From an uncultured Eubacteriales bacterium (GTDB lineage Bacteria > Bacillota > Clostridia > Christensenellales > CAG-138): a stretch of DNA of 64,000 bases. The notes under the pieces are model-generated. The model did not search any database. It was not told the DNA's origin and was given only the letters and a program-made list of their open reading frames with translations. The position numbers and the translations under genes are program-made. Position 1 is the stretch's first letter. Each line of letters begins with the position of its first letter. The stretch spans positions 493,627-557,626 of the forward strand of contig CADCJW010000002.1 in NCBI GenBank assembly GCA_902801845.1. Direction: 5' to 3'. Positions 42,926-51,345 of this stretch are shown here, one piece after another.

Positions 42926-43732
42926 TTACACCCGGAAAGACGCGATATGCTCCGTATCCGGCTCGGCGGCAATGCCCGGGTCGGCGATCGTCAGCGCAGG
43001 GGAGAGCCCGCTCTCCTTGGCGGCCAGTTCAAAGTGCGCCAGCGCGATGCCGAGGTCGATCCTTTGGATATCCCATCCGCCCTCGCCGTAGCCCTTGTTG
43101 TGCTTTTCATAAAAATGTACCGTGTCACCGCATACGACGACGCGCCACGGCTGCTTGTTGACCGCGGACGGCCCAAGGCGAACGGCTTCCAGCGCATCGA
43201 AAAGCGTCCCCGCCGCTTCTGAAACAAGAGGCGTATCGAAGCTGCCGGAAAAGAACAGGGTTTCAAACGGGAGCCGCGCATCCGCCTTGACGCCCTTGCG
43301 CATAATGGCCTCCCGCACGGACATCTTCCTGGCCGGGTAGCCGAGGGGGCTGACGCAGGGCATGACCTCGCCGTCCCGCAGGTCCATGGCCCTTTCAAAC
43401 GCGGGGCGGTCCATGGTTCCGGCGATCCACGTCGTGCCGATACCCCGCGATTCGGCGAACAGCACGACCTTTTCAAAGGCGTAGCCGAAGGCCTCCTCTG
43501 CATGGGGAACGCGCGGCATCTTCCCGGCGATAAACGTGTCCGTCCCGACGATGACGGGGCTCTTCAGCCCTTGCCGCTTCGCGTCCAGCAGCTTCCATGT
43601 GATGGGAATATCGTACGGATTCTCAAGCTTTTGGGCAAAATCCAGGATGGCCGCGGCGTCCTCCGGTTGTAGGGACGTTTCATCAAAGGTGCGCACGCTG
43701 CGCCGCGCACGGATACATTCCAAAACGTTCAT
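42926..43732 (-). CDS. Nitroreductase-family oxidoreductase
   Basis: 268 residues. FMN-dependent nitroreductase fold: N-terminal ARRSVRTFDETSLQPEDAAA (FMN-binding Arg/Ser), middle FAESRGIGTTWIAGTM and SPLGYPARKMSVRE, then AVNKQPWRVVV, the second flavin loop, and a DIQRIDLGIALAHFELAAKE helix. It is somewhat long, resembling the duplicated putative-nitroreductase group (TM1586-like) rather than classical NfsB. Substrates vary (nitro compounds, quinones, enone bonds). It heads the minus-strand set nitroreductase-small frame-radical SAM-Pr6Pr. Confidence 0.85.
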   Translation of the reverse strand: MNVLECIRARRSVRTFDETSLQPEDAAAILDFAQKLENPYDIPITWKLLDAKRQGLKSPVIVGTDTFIAGKMPRVPHAEEAFGYAFEKVVLFAESRGIGTTWIAGTMDRPAFERAMDLRDGEVMPCVSPLGYPARKMSVREAIMRKGVKADARLPFETLFFSGSFDTPLVSEAAGTLFDALEAVRLGPSAVNKQPWRVVVCGDTVHFYEKHNKGYGEGGWDIQRIDLGIALAHFELAAKESGLSPALTIADPGIAAEPDTEHIASFRV

Positions 43733-43775
43733 CTGCTTGTCAGTCCTTTCTTTGAGGGCACCTGTGTGTAGGTTT

Positions 43776-44381
43776 TCAGTTTCCGGACGAAGAGGAGGAC
43801 GACGACGAAGAAGCCCTTGCCTCCCGATCCTTGATCATGTGCTGCAGGGTGACCAGAATGGCTACCACGACAGGCTCCGCTTCCGGCCGATAGATGTCTA
43901 CACAGTACTTGTCATGGAGGGAAAGGAGCTTTTGCCCGATCACGGCGATAATGCCGCCGTCCGCATCGTAAAGCTGGAAGTTCAAGCCCAGGATGTTGCC
44001 TCTGAGCTGCCAGCCCAGGCCCTCGATGTTGGTGATGTCCTTGATGATGTGGAAAAACTCGTTGGACAGTTGAAAGGACGTTCCGTCCGCCATGGTGATG
44101 AAATGCCGCTCATGGAGGGAGAAGAACTTGCGCTCGATATGGGCCACCTGTGCGCCGGAAGCGTCGGTAATGTCCGTTTTATCGTGGAGAGAGGGAAACT
44201 TGGTATTCGCCTGATACACGACCTGCTCGTTTTCGTCCACGATGCTGATGCGGTGATGCAGGGTGAAAACCTTCGACGTCGTAAACAGGGAACGGACCGG
44301 CTCCCCAAACTGAGCCACGTTGTTCACGTTGGCCTGCTCCCCCGCCTCGCGAAACCGATGATGCTTGGAAAAGATTCCCAT
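43776..44381 (-). CDS. LURP-one-related (Tubby-like fold) protein
   Basis: 201 residues. It shows repeating beta-strand units of the LOR family: VFTLHHRISIVDENEQVVYQ, KFPSLHDKTDITDASGAQVA, KFFSLHERHFITMADG, then LLSLHDKYCVDIYRPE. Proteins of this fold may bind membrane lipids; bacterial members are uncharacterised. It ends in a run of nine Ser and a GN tail, a low-complexity end that may vary in length. It is a single gene on the minus strand. Confidence 0.85.
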   Translation of the reverse strand: MGIFSKHHRFREAGEQANVNNVAQFGEPVRSLFTTSKVFTLHHRISIVDENEQVVYQANTKFPSLHDKTDITDASGAQVAHIERKFFSLHERHFITMADGTSFQLSNEFFHIIKDITNIEGLGWQLRGNILGLNFQLYDADGGIIAVIGQKLLSLHDKYCVDIYRPEAEPVVVAILVTLQHMIKDREARASSSSSSSSSGN

Positions 44382-44493
44382 GTCGTTGCCTCCTGAATAT
44401 CTCTAAGATGTAATCGAGTTATAAGCTGTTCGCGTGAAAGCATCAAGACGCATCTGCCATCATGACGCTTCCCCCACAATACCACCGACCTGC

Positions 44494-44751
44494 CTAATAC
44501 ACGATTTTTATGCTTCCGGGCTTATCCTCATCGTACGCAAGCTGCACGGTTTCGCCTTCGACAGGCACCGGGCATCCTGCGCCGATCCATTTGTTTTTCA
44601 CGTATTCCGTGCCGTCGATCGTGTATTTGATTTTAGCGATGTACGGAAAAGTCGCTCCGTCTAAAGGCCCTTTCCGAATTGCTTTCGTGTTTACCTTTAA
44701 CCACCATTGCTTCTTTGCGGAGACGATCATCCCAACGGTTCTTTTCTGCAT
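44494..44751 (-). CDS. Small uncharacterised protein
   Basis: 85 residues from ATG at 44751, 5 bases after GGAGG; an ATG 18 bases upstream overlaps that site. Predicted all-beta: VNTKAIRKGPLDGATFPYIA, KIKYTIDGTEYVKNKWIGAG, GETVQLAYDEDKPGSIKIVY. The last part resembles the extracytoplasmic or OB-like strand of DUF3592-type proteins (Y-dg-ey-v......G..v.v.Y.p..p..-i), but no membrane helix is present. Function unknown. Confidence 0.65.
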   Translation of the reverse strand: MQKRTVGMIVSAKKQWWLKVNTKAIRKGPLDGATFPYIAKIKYTIDGTEYVKNKWIGAGCPVPVEGETVQLAYDEDKPGSIKIVY

Positions 44752-44812
44752 CTTTCTTTCCTCCTTCACACACCACGATTTGGATCGAAAAGGAATACCG
44801 GGACCGCCGCTT

Positions 44813-45982
44813 TTACAGGCAGGCGCGGTAGATTTCCACGATGTCGTCCCGGGTCAGGGGCACGAAGGCGTGAGCGAGCCGGTCGTTCCGGTTGGCGTGA
44901 TCGGCCATGACCTCGAAATGCTCCTCGTCGATGTTCAGCTCTTTGAGGGTCATGGGGATGCCGGTGGATTTGAAGTAGGCTTCCAGCCGGTCGATGGCCT
45001 CCTGCGCCAGGGCCTGATCGTCCTTTCCCTCAAGGCCGAACACGTTCTTCGCGAACCGGACGAATCGGGGCAGGGCCGTGGGGTCCTTCTTGAGGATAAA
45101 GCGCATCCAGCGGGGCGTCAGGATGGCGAGGCCCACACCGTGGGTGATGTCGTAGAAGGCGGATAGCTCATGTTCCATGGCGTGGCAGGGCCAGCCGGTG
45201 TCCTCCTTGCCGTATTCCGGGATGCCGGAGCAGGCCACGGAGGAGCAGGACATGAGGTTGGCCCGGGCGCTGTAGTTCTCGGGGTCCCGCAGGGCGATAG
45301 GCGTGTATTGCATCACCGTCTTGAGGATCGTTTCCGCGATGCCGTCGGACAGCTCGCAGTCGTCCTCCCGGGAGAAGTAGCCCTCGAAGATGTGGCTCAT
45401 GATGTCCGCGGACCCGGCTGCCGTCTGGTAGGGGGACACGGTGAAGGTATAGGTGGGGTCGCAGATGGAGACCGCCGGGAAGGTGAGACCGGCGCCCAGC
45501 TTTTCGTTCAGCTTCATGTTGCTGATGACGCCGCCGCCGTCGAACTCCGAGCCCGTGGCGCTGAGGGTCAGCACATCCACCAGGGGCAGGGCCTTGGAGA
45601 AGCCGCCGGAGGTGACGATCATCTGCCAGAGGTCGTCCCCCTCATAGAACACGCCGCAGGCGATGGCCTTGGAGCAGTCGATGGTGCTGCCGCCGCCCAC
45701 CGCCAGGATCACGTCGATATTGTTTTCTTTACACAAGCGAACGCCCTCCGCCACTGATTCGATCCGGGGATTGGGTTCGATGCCGGAAAGCTCCGTCACG
45801 GTAAAGCCGCCGTCATGCAGCAGCGCCATGATCGTGTCGTAGAGGCCGATGCGCTTGATGGACCCGCCGCCGTAGGCAAGCAGGACCCGCTTCCCAAAGG
45901 CTGCGAGGGCTTCCGGGAGGCGCCGTATCTGGCCTTCGCCGAAATAAACTTTTGTGGGGATGGCGTGAACGTAATTGAGCAT
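44813..45982 (-). CDS. Iron-containing alcohol dehydrogenase (butanol dehydrogenase-like)
   Basis: 389 residues. Group III NAD(P)-dependent alcohol dehydrogenase: KVYFGEGQIRRLPEALAAFG, nucleotide loop VLLAYGGGSIKR, AVGGGSTIDCSKAIA, and metal ligands in the region SDIMSHIFEGYF (Asp, His) and MEHELSAFYDITHGVGLAI (two His). Closest by memory to YugJ/BdhA enzymes that reduce aldehydes such as butanal with NADPH. Probably active. Its promoter at 46049-46077 lies in an inverted repeat shared with the divergent gene at 46208. Confidence 0.92.
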   Translation of the reverse strand: MLNYVHAIPTKVYFGEGQIRRLPEALAAFGKRVLLAYGGGSIKRIGLYDTIMALLHDGGFTVTELSGIEPNPRIESVAEGVRLCKENNIDVILAVGGGSTIDCSKAIACGVFYEGDDLWQMIVTSGGFSKALPLVDVLTLSATGSEFDGGGVISNMKLNEKLGAGLTFPAVSICDPTYTFTVSPYQTAAGSADIMSHIFEGYFSREDDCELSDGIAETILKTVMQYTPIALRDPENYSARANLMSCSSVACSGIPEYGKEDTGWPCHAMEHELSAFYDITHGVGLAILTPRWMRFILKKDPTALPRFVRFAKNVFGLEGKDDQALAQEAIDRLEAYFKSTGIPMTLKELNIDEEHFEVMADHANRNDRLAHAFVPLTRDDIVEIYRACL

Positions 45983-46048
45983 GGATGATACCTCCCTGGG
46001 GCTATTCTCCCATCGCTCAGCCGCCGCCGAGCAGGATGGACATAAAAA

Positions 46049-46077
46049 AGTATATCAGCCCACCGGGCCGTTTTCAA
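46049..46077 (-). promoter_or_regulatory. Promoter of the alcohol dehydrogenase, in an inverted repeat
   Basis: Minus strand: TTGAAA (46077-46072), 17-base spacer, TATACT (46054-46049). The -10 lies in GTATATCAGCC (46050-46060), whose exact reverse complement is at 46146-46156 over the opposite -10. Confidence 0.7.
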
Positions 46078-46128
46078 CCAGTTTCGCGGCATGTAGAGTA
46101 TGATTTCTGCGCCAGTGAAGCGCAGCCG

Positions 46129-46157
46129 TTGCGTTTTCCCTCCCCGGCTGATATACT
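46129..46157 (+). promoter_or_regulatory. Divergent promoter of the DUF1801 gene, in the matching repeat
   Basis: TTGCGT (46129-46134), 17-base spacer, TATACT (46152-46157). The -10 overlaps GGCTGATATAC (46146-46156), so both divergent promoters carry the same 11-bp sequence symmetrically. Confidence 0.6.
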
Positions 46158-46207
46158 GAAAACAGCCGGAAACGGGGGGAATTTGTGAGCATAGCAGGGG
46201 GAAAACC

Positions 46208-46546
46208 ATGAACGGCATCGACAGCTACATCGACCAGCAGGACCCGGCCATCCAGCCGCGGCTGCATGCGATCCGCGATACCATCCGTGAGGCCGTCCCG
46301 GAGGCGGAGGAGCGCATCTCCTGGGGCATGCCCACCTATTGGAAGGGGCGCAACATCATCCACTTTGCCGCGGGGAAGCGCCACATCGGCATCTACCCCG
46401 GCCCGGACGCGGTCATAGAGTTTGCGGCGCGGTTGCAGGGGTACAAGACCAGCAAGGGCGCCATCCAGCTGCCCAACGATCGGGAGCTGCCGCTGGGGCT
46501 GGTGGCCGACATCGCCCGGTGGAGCTTTGAACAAAACGCCAGGTAG
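46208..46546 (+). CDS. DUF1801 (YdhG-like) protein
   Basis: 112 residues. Family pattern: IDSYIDQQDPAIQPRLHAIR, AVPEAEERISWGMPTYWKG, IHFAAGKRHIGIYPGP, then GAIQLPNDRELPLGLVADI. The YdhG/Fra-like fold has been linked to intracellular iron handling in Bacillus, but most members are uncharacterised. It is divergent from the alcohol dehydrogenase with shared promoter symmetry. A GGGGG-type binding site precedes the ATG. Confidence 0.85.
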   Translation: MNGIDSYIDQQDPAIQPRLHAIRDTIREAVPEAEERISWGMPTYWKGRNIIHFAAGKRHIGIYPGPDAVIEFAARLQGYKTSKGAIQLPNDRELPLGLVADIARWSFEQNAR

Positions 46547-46636
46547 CGTTTCGGGCCCCGTTTGTCGCCTGACGCGCGACCTCTTTTGCCCAACCTTCGC
46601 CTATACTATGACCATCAATCAAACAAGGAGGTCACC

Positions 46637-47290
46637 ATGAGAACCATTCGAGTCACAGGCAAGGGGCAGCTGCGGGTCAAGCCCGATCAGACCAGGATCA
46701 CCCTGTTGTTGGAGGGGCTTTACCCCGAGTATGGCGAAGCCCTCCGCCGGTCCGCCGAGGACACGGAAAAGATCAAGGATCTGCTGACGGAGCTGGGCTT
46801 TGCGCGGACGGACCTGAAGACCCTGAACTTCAACGTGGACACGGAATATGAGAGCTACCAGGTGAAAAACACCTATAAACAGCGGTTCGTGGGCTATAAG
46901 TATCACCATCAGATGAAGGTGGAGTTCGATTCCGACAACGCCCGGCTGGGGAAGGTGCTGTACGCCCTCGCCAAGTGCCCGCTGCAGCCGGAGTTCCGCC
47001 TCAGCTACACGGTGAAGGACCCGGAGGCCGCCAAGAACCAGCTGCTGGGCAAGGCGGTCGCCGACGCCCAGGCGAAGGCCCAGGTCCTGACCCAGGCGGC
47101 GGGCGTGACGCTGAAGGACATCCAGAGCATCGACTATTCCTGGGACCGGATCGACTTCGAGATCCAGCCCATGAACCGCATGCTTATGGCCAAGGAATGC
47201 GCCGACGAGGCAGCCGGCTTTGATATCGATATCGACCCGGACGACATCGACGTCTCCGATACCGTGACGATCCTGTGGGAGATAGGGTGA
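46637..47290 (+). CDS. SIMPL-domain protein (DUF541)
   Basis: 217 residues from ATG at 46637 after AAGGAGG. MRTIRVTGKGQLRVKPDQTR is the typical SIMPL start, followed by LLTELGFARTDLKTLNFNVD, the dimer-forming helix KNQLLGKAVADAQAKAQVLT and GVTLKDIQSIDYSW. Family members form large ring-like or periplasmic assemblies in Gram-negatives; here there is no signal peptide, so it is probably cytoplasmic. The acidic Asp-Ile repeat near the C-terminus (GFDIDIDPDDIDVSD) is unusual. A -10-like TATACT lies at 46602-46607 without a clear -35. Confidence 0.85.
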   Translation: MRTIRVTGKGQLRVKPDQTRITLLLEGLYPEYGEALRRSAEDTEKIKDLLTELGFARTDLKTLNFNVDTEYESYQVKNTYKQRFVGYKYHHQMKVEFDSDNARLGKVLYALAKCPLQPEFRLSYTVKDPEAAKNQLLGKAVADAQAKAQVLTQAAGVTLKDIQSIDYSWDRIDFEIQPMNRMLMAKECADEAAGFDIDIDPDDIDVSDTVTILWEIG

Positions 47291-47340
47291 TAATCTGATT
47301 ACCTTTAGCGCCCGAATGCCATGCTGGCGCAGACTGTCGT

Positions 47341-47418
47341 TTGAAATGTCATTATTTTTTCATCGTGATTTTATTGAAATGTCATTGAATCTGTGCTATT
47401 ATTTGTTTGAAAAGTCAT
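47341..47418 (+). promoter_or_regulatory. Promoter with three 12-bp repeats at exact 33-bp spacing
   Basis: TTGAAATGTCAT at 47341-47352 and 47374-47385, TTGAAAAGTCAT at 47407-47418; starts are exactly 33 bases apart, about three helical turns. The middle copy supplies the -35 (TTGAAA 47374-47379) of a promoter with TATTAT at 47397-47402, 17-base spacer. Regular phasing on one DNA face suggests an operator array for a dimeric or oligomeric regulator. Confidence 0.65.
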
Positions 47419-47428
47419 CCGGAGGACC

Positions 47429-48748
47429 ATGATGCTATTCAGAAAGATTGAAGCGCAGATAGAAGATCATCTGAAATCGGATTCTCGTGCGATTATGCTG
47501 ATCGACGGTGCACGCCAGGTAGGCAAGACATACATCATTCGCCACGTTGGACAAAAGCTGTTTGAGAACTATATTGAGCTCAATCTGGTGGAGGACTATG
47601 TCGGGGCCCGCTTATTCGCCAACGCAAAAACGGTTGAGGATTTCTACCTGGCCGTCAGCATGTTGGCTGGAGATCGGATGAAGGAGAAGGAAACCACGCT
47701 GATTTTCATTGACGAGATCCAAGCTTATCCTCACCTGCTGACTCTTTTGAAATTCCTGGCCCAGGACGATCGCTTCACCTATATCGCCAGCGGTTCCCTG
47801 CTGGGTGTCACTCTTGCACAAACTACGTCTATTCCCATGGGCAGCATCCGCATGGTTCGTATGTTCCCGCTGGACTTTGAAGAGTTTCTATATGCCAATG
47901 GCATGAATGCGCTGGTGGTCAGCTCCCTTCGGAAGAAGTATGAACGGCAGGAGTCCCTGGACGAAGCCACCCACGCAAAGGTCCTGGATATGTTTCGAAA
48001 GTATCTTCTGGTGGGCGGCATGCCGGATGCCGTCAATGCTTTTGTCGCTGAAAAGAACATCCAACGGGTACGGCAGATCCAGTCAGAGATCTATGCGTAT
48101 TACGCGGCGGACGCGTCTAAGTATGACGATGGACGCAAATTGAAGATTCGCCGCATCTATGATCTGATCCCCTCGAATCTGGAGAACAAGAAAAAGCGTG
48201 TCGTTGCCCAAAGCATCGAAAACAAGCGCGGCAAAACTTTTGCGGATTATCAGGATGAATTTGATTATCTGATCAGCGCCGGTATCGCTTTGAGCGTGCA
48301 GGCGATTTCCACCCCCGTTTTCCCGCTGATCCAGTCATCCGGAAAGAATCTTTTGAAGCTGTATTTGAACGATGTGGGGATTCTTTCCGGCATTCTTTAC
48401 GGCAACAACATTCAAGCGATTTTGAGTGATGAGGAAAGCATCAACCTCGGTTCGGTATATGAATGTGTCGTCGCCAGCGAGTTGATTGCCCACGGACACA
48501 AGCTCTTCTACTATGATAATCGCACAAAAGGAGAGGTCGATTTCCTGATCGATGATTATGACAGCCTTTCCGCCGTTCCCATCGAGGTGAAGTCCGGCAA
48601 AGATTATACCGTTCACAGCGCGCTGAACGCATTCGTCTCCAATGAAGATTACCACGTAAAAAAAGCGATCGTGCTCTCCAACGAGCGTGAGATTACGACG
48701 AAAAACAGGATCACCTATCTGCCGATCTATGACATCATGTTTCTATAA
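47429..48748 (+). CDS. AAA ATPase with DUF4143 domain
   Basis: 439 residues. The N-terminal AAA_14 domain has Walker A GARQVGKTY at 27-35, Walker B LIFIDEIQAY at 91-100, then GSLLGVTL and the RMFPLDFEEFLYAN segment. The C-terminal DUF4143 region holds SVYECVVASELIAHGHKLFY and a nuclease-fold-like core GEVDFLIDDYDSLSAVPIEV followed by K (D...E-x-K). Such proteins are common, variably present and uncharacterised; the D/ExK core suggests DNA contact. It stands at the left edge of the second RM island, 75 bases before hsdM, behind its own repeat-containing promoter. It may be an independent gene that marks the boundary. Confidence 0.85.
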   Translation: MMLFRKIEAQIEDHLKSDSRAIMLIDGARQVGKTYIIRHVGQKLFENYIELNLVEDYVGARLFANAKTVEDFYLAVSMLAGDRMKEKETTLIFIDEIQAYPHLLTLLKFLAQDDRFTYIASGSLLGVTLAQTTSIPMGSIRMVRMFPLDFEEFLYANGMNALVVSSLRKKYERQESLDEATHAKVLDMFRKYLLVGGMPDAVNAFVAEKNIQRVRQIQSEIYAYYAADASKYDDGRKLKIRRIYDLIPSNLENKKKRVVAQSIENKRGKTFADYQDEFDYLISAGIALSVQAISTPVFPLIQSSGKNLLKLYLNDVGILSGILYGNNIQAILSDEESINLGSVYECVVASELIAHGHKLFYYDNRTKGEVDFLIDDYDSLSAVPIEVKSGKDYTVHSALNAFVSNEDYHVKKAIVLSNEREITTKNRITYLPIYDIMFL

Positions 48749-48823
48749 ACATGATGGAAGAGGAATGTGCAGAAATTCTGTACACGCTTATGATGAGAAG
48801 ATAGAAAATAGTGAGGATCGAGT

Positions 48824-50584
48824 ATGCCAAACGAAAAGATCAACATAGTTGGGACGAACATCGCCGAGAAGGCGACGATGATCTGGAACGTGGCGGACAT
48901 GCTGCGCGGGCCGTTCAAACCCCACGAGTACGGACTGGTGATCCTGCCCATGACGGTGGTGAAGCGGTTCCATGACTGCCTGCTGCCCACCTATCAGGCG
49001 GTGCAGGATACCTATGAGAAGGTCAAAAACCTGGCCGTCATCGACGGCTTCCTTTGCCGCGCCTCCAAGTACCAGTTCTACAACATCAGCAAGTTCACCT
49101 TCGACCGACTCCTGGCCGATCCGGACAACATCGAAAGCAACTTCCGCGACTATCTGGCCGGCTTCTCCCCCAACGTGCAGGACGTGCTGGCCAAGTTCGA
49201 GTTCGACAGCGTGATCAAGCGCATGGTGGACAGCAACACGCTCTACCTGGTCATCAAGGAGTTCAACAGCCCCAAGGGCTATTTGGGCCCTGACAAGATC
49301 AGCGCCGTGGACTGCGGCTACATCTTCGAGGACCTGGTGCGGCGCTTCTCTGAAAGCTTCGGCGAGGAGGCGGGAGCCCACTTCACCAGCCGCGACATCA
49401 TCTATCTCATGACGGACCTGCTGCTCTCCGACGCCGATCTGACGAAGGAGGGCAACATCACCGTCTACGACATGACCATGGGCACCAGCCAGATGCTTTC
49501 CTGCATGGAGGAGCGTATCCACGATCTGAACGCCGATATCCAGGTCACCTGCTTCGGCCAGGAGTTCAACCCCTCCACCTTCGCCATTGCCAAGGCCGAC
49601 ATGATGATCCGCGGCGGAGACCCCAACAACATGCGGTTCGGCGACACCCTGTCCGACGACCAGTTCAAGGGCTTCACCTTCCAATATTGCATCTCCAATC
49701 CGCCCTTCGGCATCGACTGGAAGCGGGAGCAGAAGGCGGTGGAGGCCGAAGCCGCCCGGGGCGAGTTGGGCCGGTTCAGCCCGGGCCTGCCGAAGATCTC
49801 CGACGGTCAGCAGCTCTTTGTGCTGAATGGTCTCTCCAAACTGGCTCCCAACGGCAAAATGGCCATCATCCAAAACGGCTCGCCCCTGTTCTCCGGCGAC
49901 GCCGGCAGCGGCCCCAGCGAGATCCGCCGCTATATTCTGGAGAACGACTGGCTGGACGCCATCGTCCAGCTCTCCACGGACCAGTTCATGAACACGGGCA
50001 TCTCCACCTATATCTGGGTCTTGAGCAAGGACAAGCCCCTCCATCGGGCGGGCAAGGTGCAGCTGATCGACGCCAGCCATTGCTTCGAGCCCCGGCGCAA
50101 GTCCATCGGCACCAAGCGGAACGACATCACCGAGCGCTGCCGCGATCTCATCGTCCGGGCCTACGGCGAGTTCCGAAACGACGCCGTCTACGGCGACAAG
50201 GCAGGCGTCTATTGCGAAAGCAAGGTCTTTGATACCGCCGCCTTTGGCTACAGCAAAATCGTTGTCGAGCGCCCCTTGCGCGACGAAGCCGGAAACCCCG
50301 TGCTGAAAAAGGGCAAGCCGGTGGCCGATCCCGCCCTGCGCGACACCGAAAACGTCCCTCTCACCGAGGACATCGACGCCTATTTCGCCCGGGAGGTCCT
50401 GCCCTACGCCCCCGACGCCTGGATCGACAGGACCAAGACCAAGGTGGGCTATGAGATCCCCATGACCCGCTATTTCTATGAGTACCAGGCCCCCGAACCC
50501 TCGGAAGCCATCTTGGAGCGGATTACCAAGCTGGAAGCGGAAATCAGCGACAGCCTGAAGGCGCTGTTCCATAAGGAGGGCTGA
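48824..50584 (+). CDS. hsdM: Type I RM adenine-N6 methyltransferase (HsdM), second system
   Basis: 586 residues. HsdM N-terminal domain (EKATMIWNVADMLRGPFKPH), AdoMet motif I in the variant DMTMGTS at 216-222 (Asp-Pro is replaced by Asp-Met), and an intact catalytic NPPF at 292-295. The Ile/Asn-rich Type I C-terminus ends with a coiled coil (ILERITKLEAEISDSLKALF) that would contact HsdS. Sequence and motif differ clearly from the HsdM at 6518, so the two systems are not recent duplicates. First of a six-gene set; the next frame begins 2 bases after its stop. Confidence 0.94.
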   Translation: MPNEKINIVGTNIAEKATMIWNVADMLRGPFKPHEYGLVILPMTVVKRFHDCLLPTYQAVQDTYEKVKNLAVIDGFLCRASKYQFYNISKFTFDRLLADPDNIESNFRDYLAGFSPNVQDVLAKFEFDSVIKRMVDSNTLYLVIKEFNSPKGYLGPDKISAVDCGYIFEDLVRRFSESFGEEAGAHFTSRDIIYLMTDLLLSDADLTKEGNITVYDMTMGTSQMLSCMEERIHDLNADIQVTCFGQEFNPSTFAIAKADMMIRGGDPNNMRFGDTLSDDQFKGFTFQYCISNPPFGIDWKREQKAVEAEAARGELGRFSPGLPKISDGQQLFVLNGLSKLAPNGKMAIIQNGSPLFSGDAGSGPSEIRRYILENDWLDAIVQLSTDQFMNTGISTYIWVLSKDKPLHRAGKVQLIDASHCFEPRRKSIGTKRNDITERCRDLIVRAYGEFRNDAVYGDKAGVYCESKVFDTAAFGYSKIVVERPLRDEAGNPVLKKGKPVADPALRDTENVPLTEDIDAYFAREVLPYAPDAWIDRTKTKVGYEIPMTRYFYEYQAPEPSEAILERITKLEAEISDSLKALFHKEG

Positions 50585-50586
50585 AG

Positions 50587-51342
50587 ATGTTCGAGTTTCC
50601 GCTTATTCGATTTGATAATCGAAAATGGCTTGAAAAGCTTCAAGAGGGTGATTTCTATATGAGAAATTGCCTGTATTATCAAAGCCTTGAAAACGATGAT
50701 GAGGCAAGAAACGACCCTTATGACGGCAGTTTGCCATTCGCTGATATAAATGGAGTAATGAAGCAATTAAGCGGGAAGGAAACGAAGAACCAGAGGCTAA
50801 TGTTGCTGGATTTGTTCGTGAAATGCTTTTATTGCTGCGACGAGGCGGATTTTGTTAGAATCAGCGAATCAATGCGGAAATTGATGTTTTCAGAAAAAAC
50901 AAAACGTGCTATTCGAGAATTCAATGTCGACAGTGCTATGCTGATATTCTCTCCTACTCAATTCATAAAACAAGTTGAGAGTGTATGCGTTTCAAGAAAA
51001 GAACCAATTGCATATGACAAAGTAGAATACTTGGATGAAAAAGGATATCAATGCAAACGAGAGCGACTAGTCGACCATCCAGGCGAGTGTGTAAGATTTC
51101 CATTTTATAAGGATAGTCGGTTTTCCGACCAAAAAGAGTTTAGAATCTGCGTCAAGCATCCTTTGATTCAAGCAGAAGAGCAAAAGTCATACCTAATGCT
51201 CCCAAAAACAATAGGAAATACTCCTTATTCTTTTGATATAGGGCACATTGATGATACTTGTATTGTTAGTATCGAAAACCTTTTGAGAAATGGGATTATT
51301 TTGGATTATAACAGTCAGCATTATTATGTGTGTGAGGAATAG
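50587..51342 (+). CDS. Unknown AT-rich protein between hsdM and hsdS
   Basis: 251 residues, not recognised. The N-terminus WLEKLQEGDFYMRNCLYYQS, then DEARNDPYDGSLPFADINGV, has the arrangement seen in DUF2971-like proteins of defence islands (short helix, aromatic strand, acidic loop with D-x-x-DG). The middle has VKCFYCCDEADFVRI and the C-terminus is beta-rich with FRICVKHPLI. No catalytic motif can be assigned. Its strongly AT-rich DNA contrasts with hsdM directly before it, and it sits tightly packed (2 bases after hsdM, 3 before hsdS), so it was inserted or replaced as a module inside the operon. Confidence 0.75.
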   Translation: MFEFPLIRFDNRKWLEKLQEGDFYMRNCLYYQSLENDDEARNDPYDGSLPFADINGVMKQLSGKETKNQRLMLLDLFVKCFYCCDEADFVRISESMRKLMFSEKTKRAIREFNVDSAMLIFSPTQFIKQVESVCVSRKEPIAYDKVEYLDEKGYQCKRERLVDHPGECVRFPFYKDSRFSDQKEFRICVKHPLIQAEEQKSYLMLPKTIGNTPYSFDIGHIDDTCIVSIENLLRNGIILDYNSQHYYVCEE

Positions 51343-51345
51343 TAT

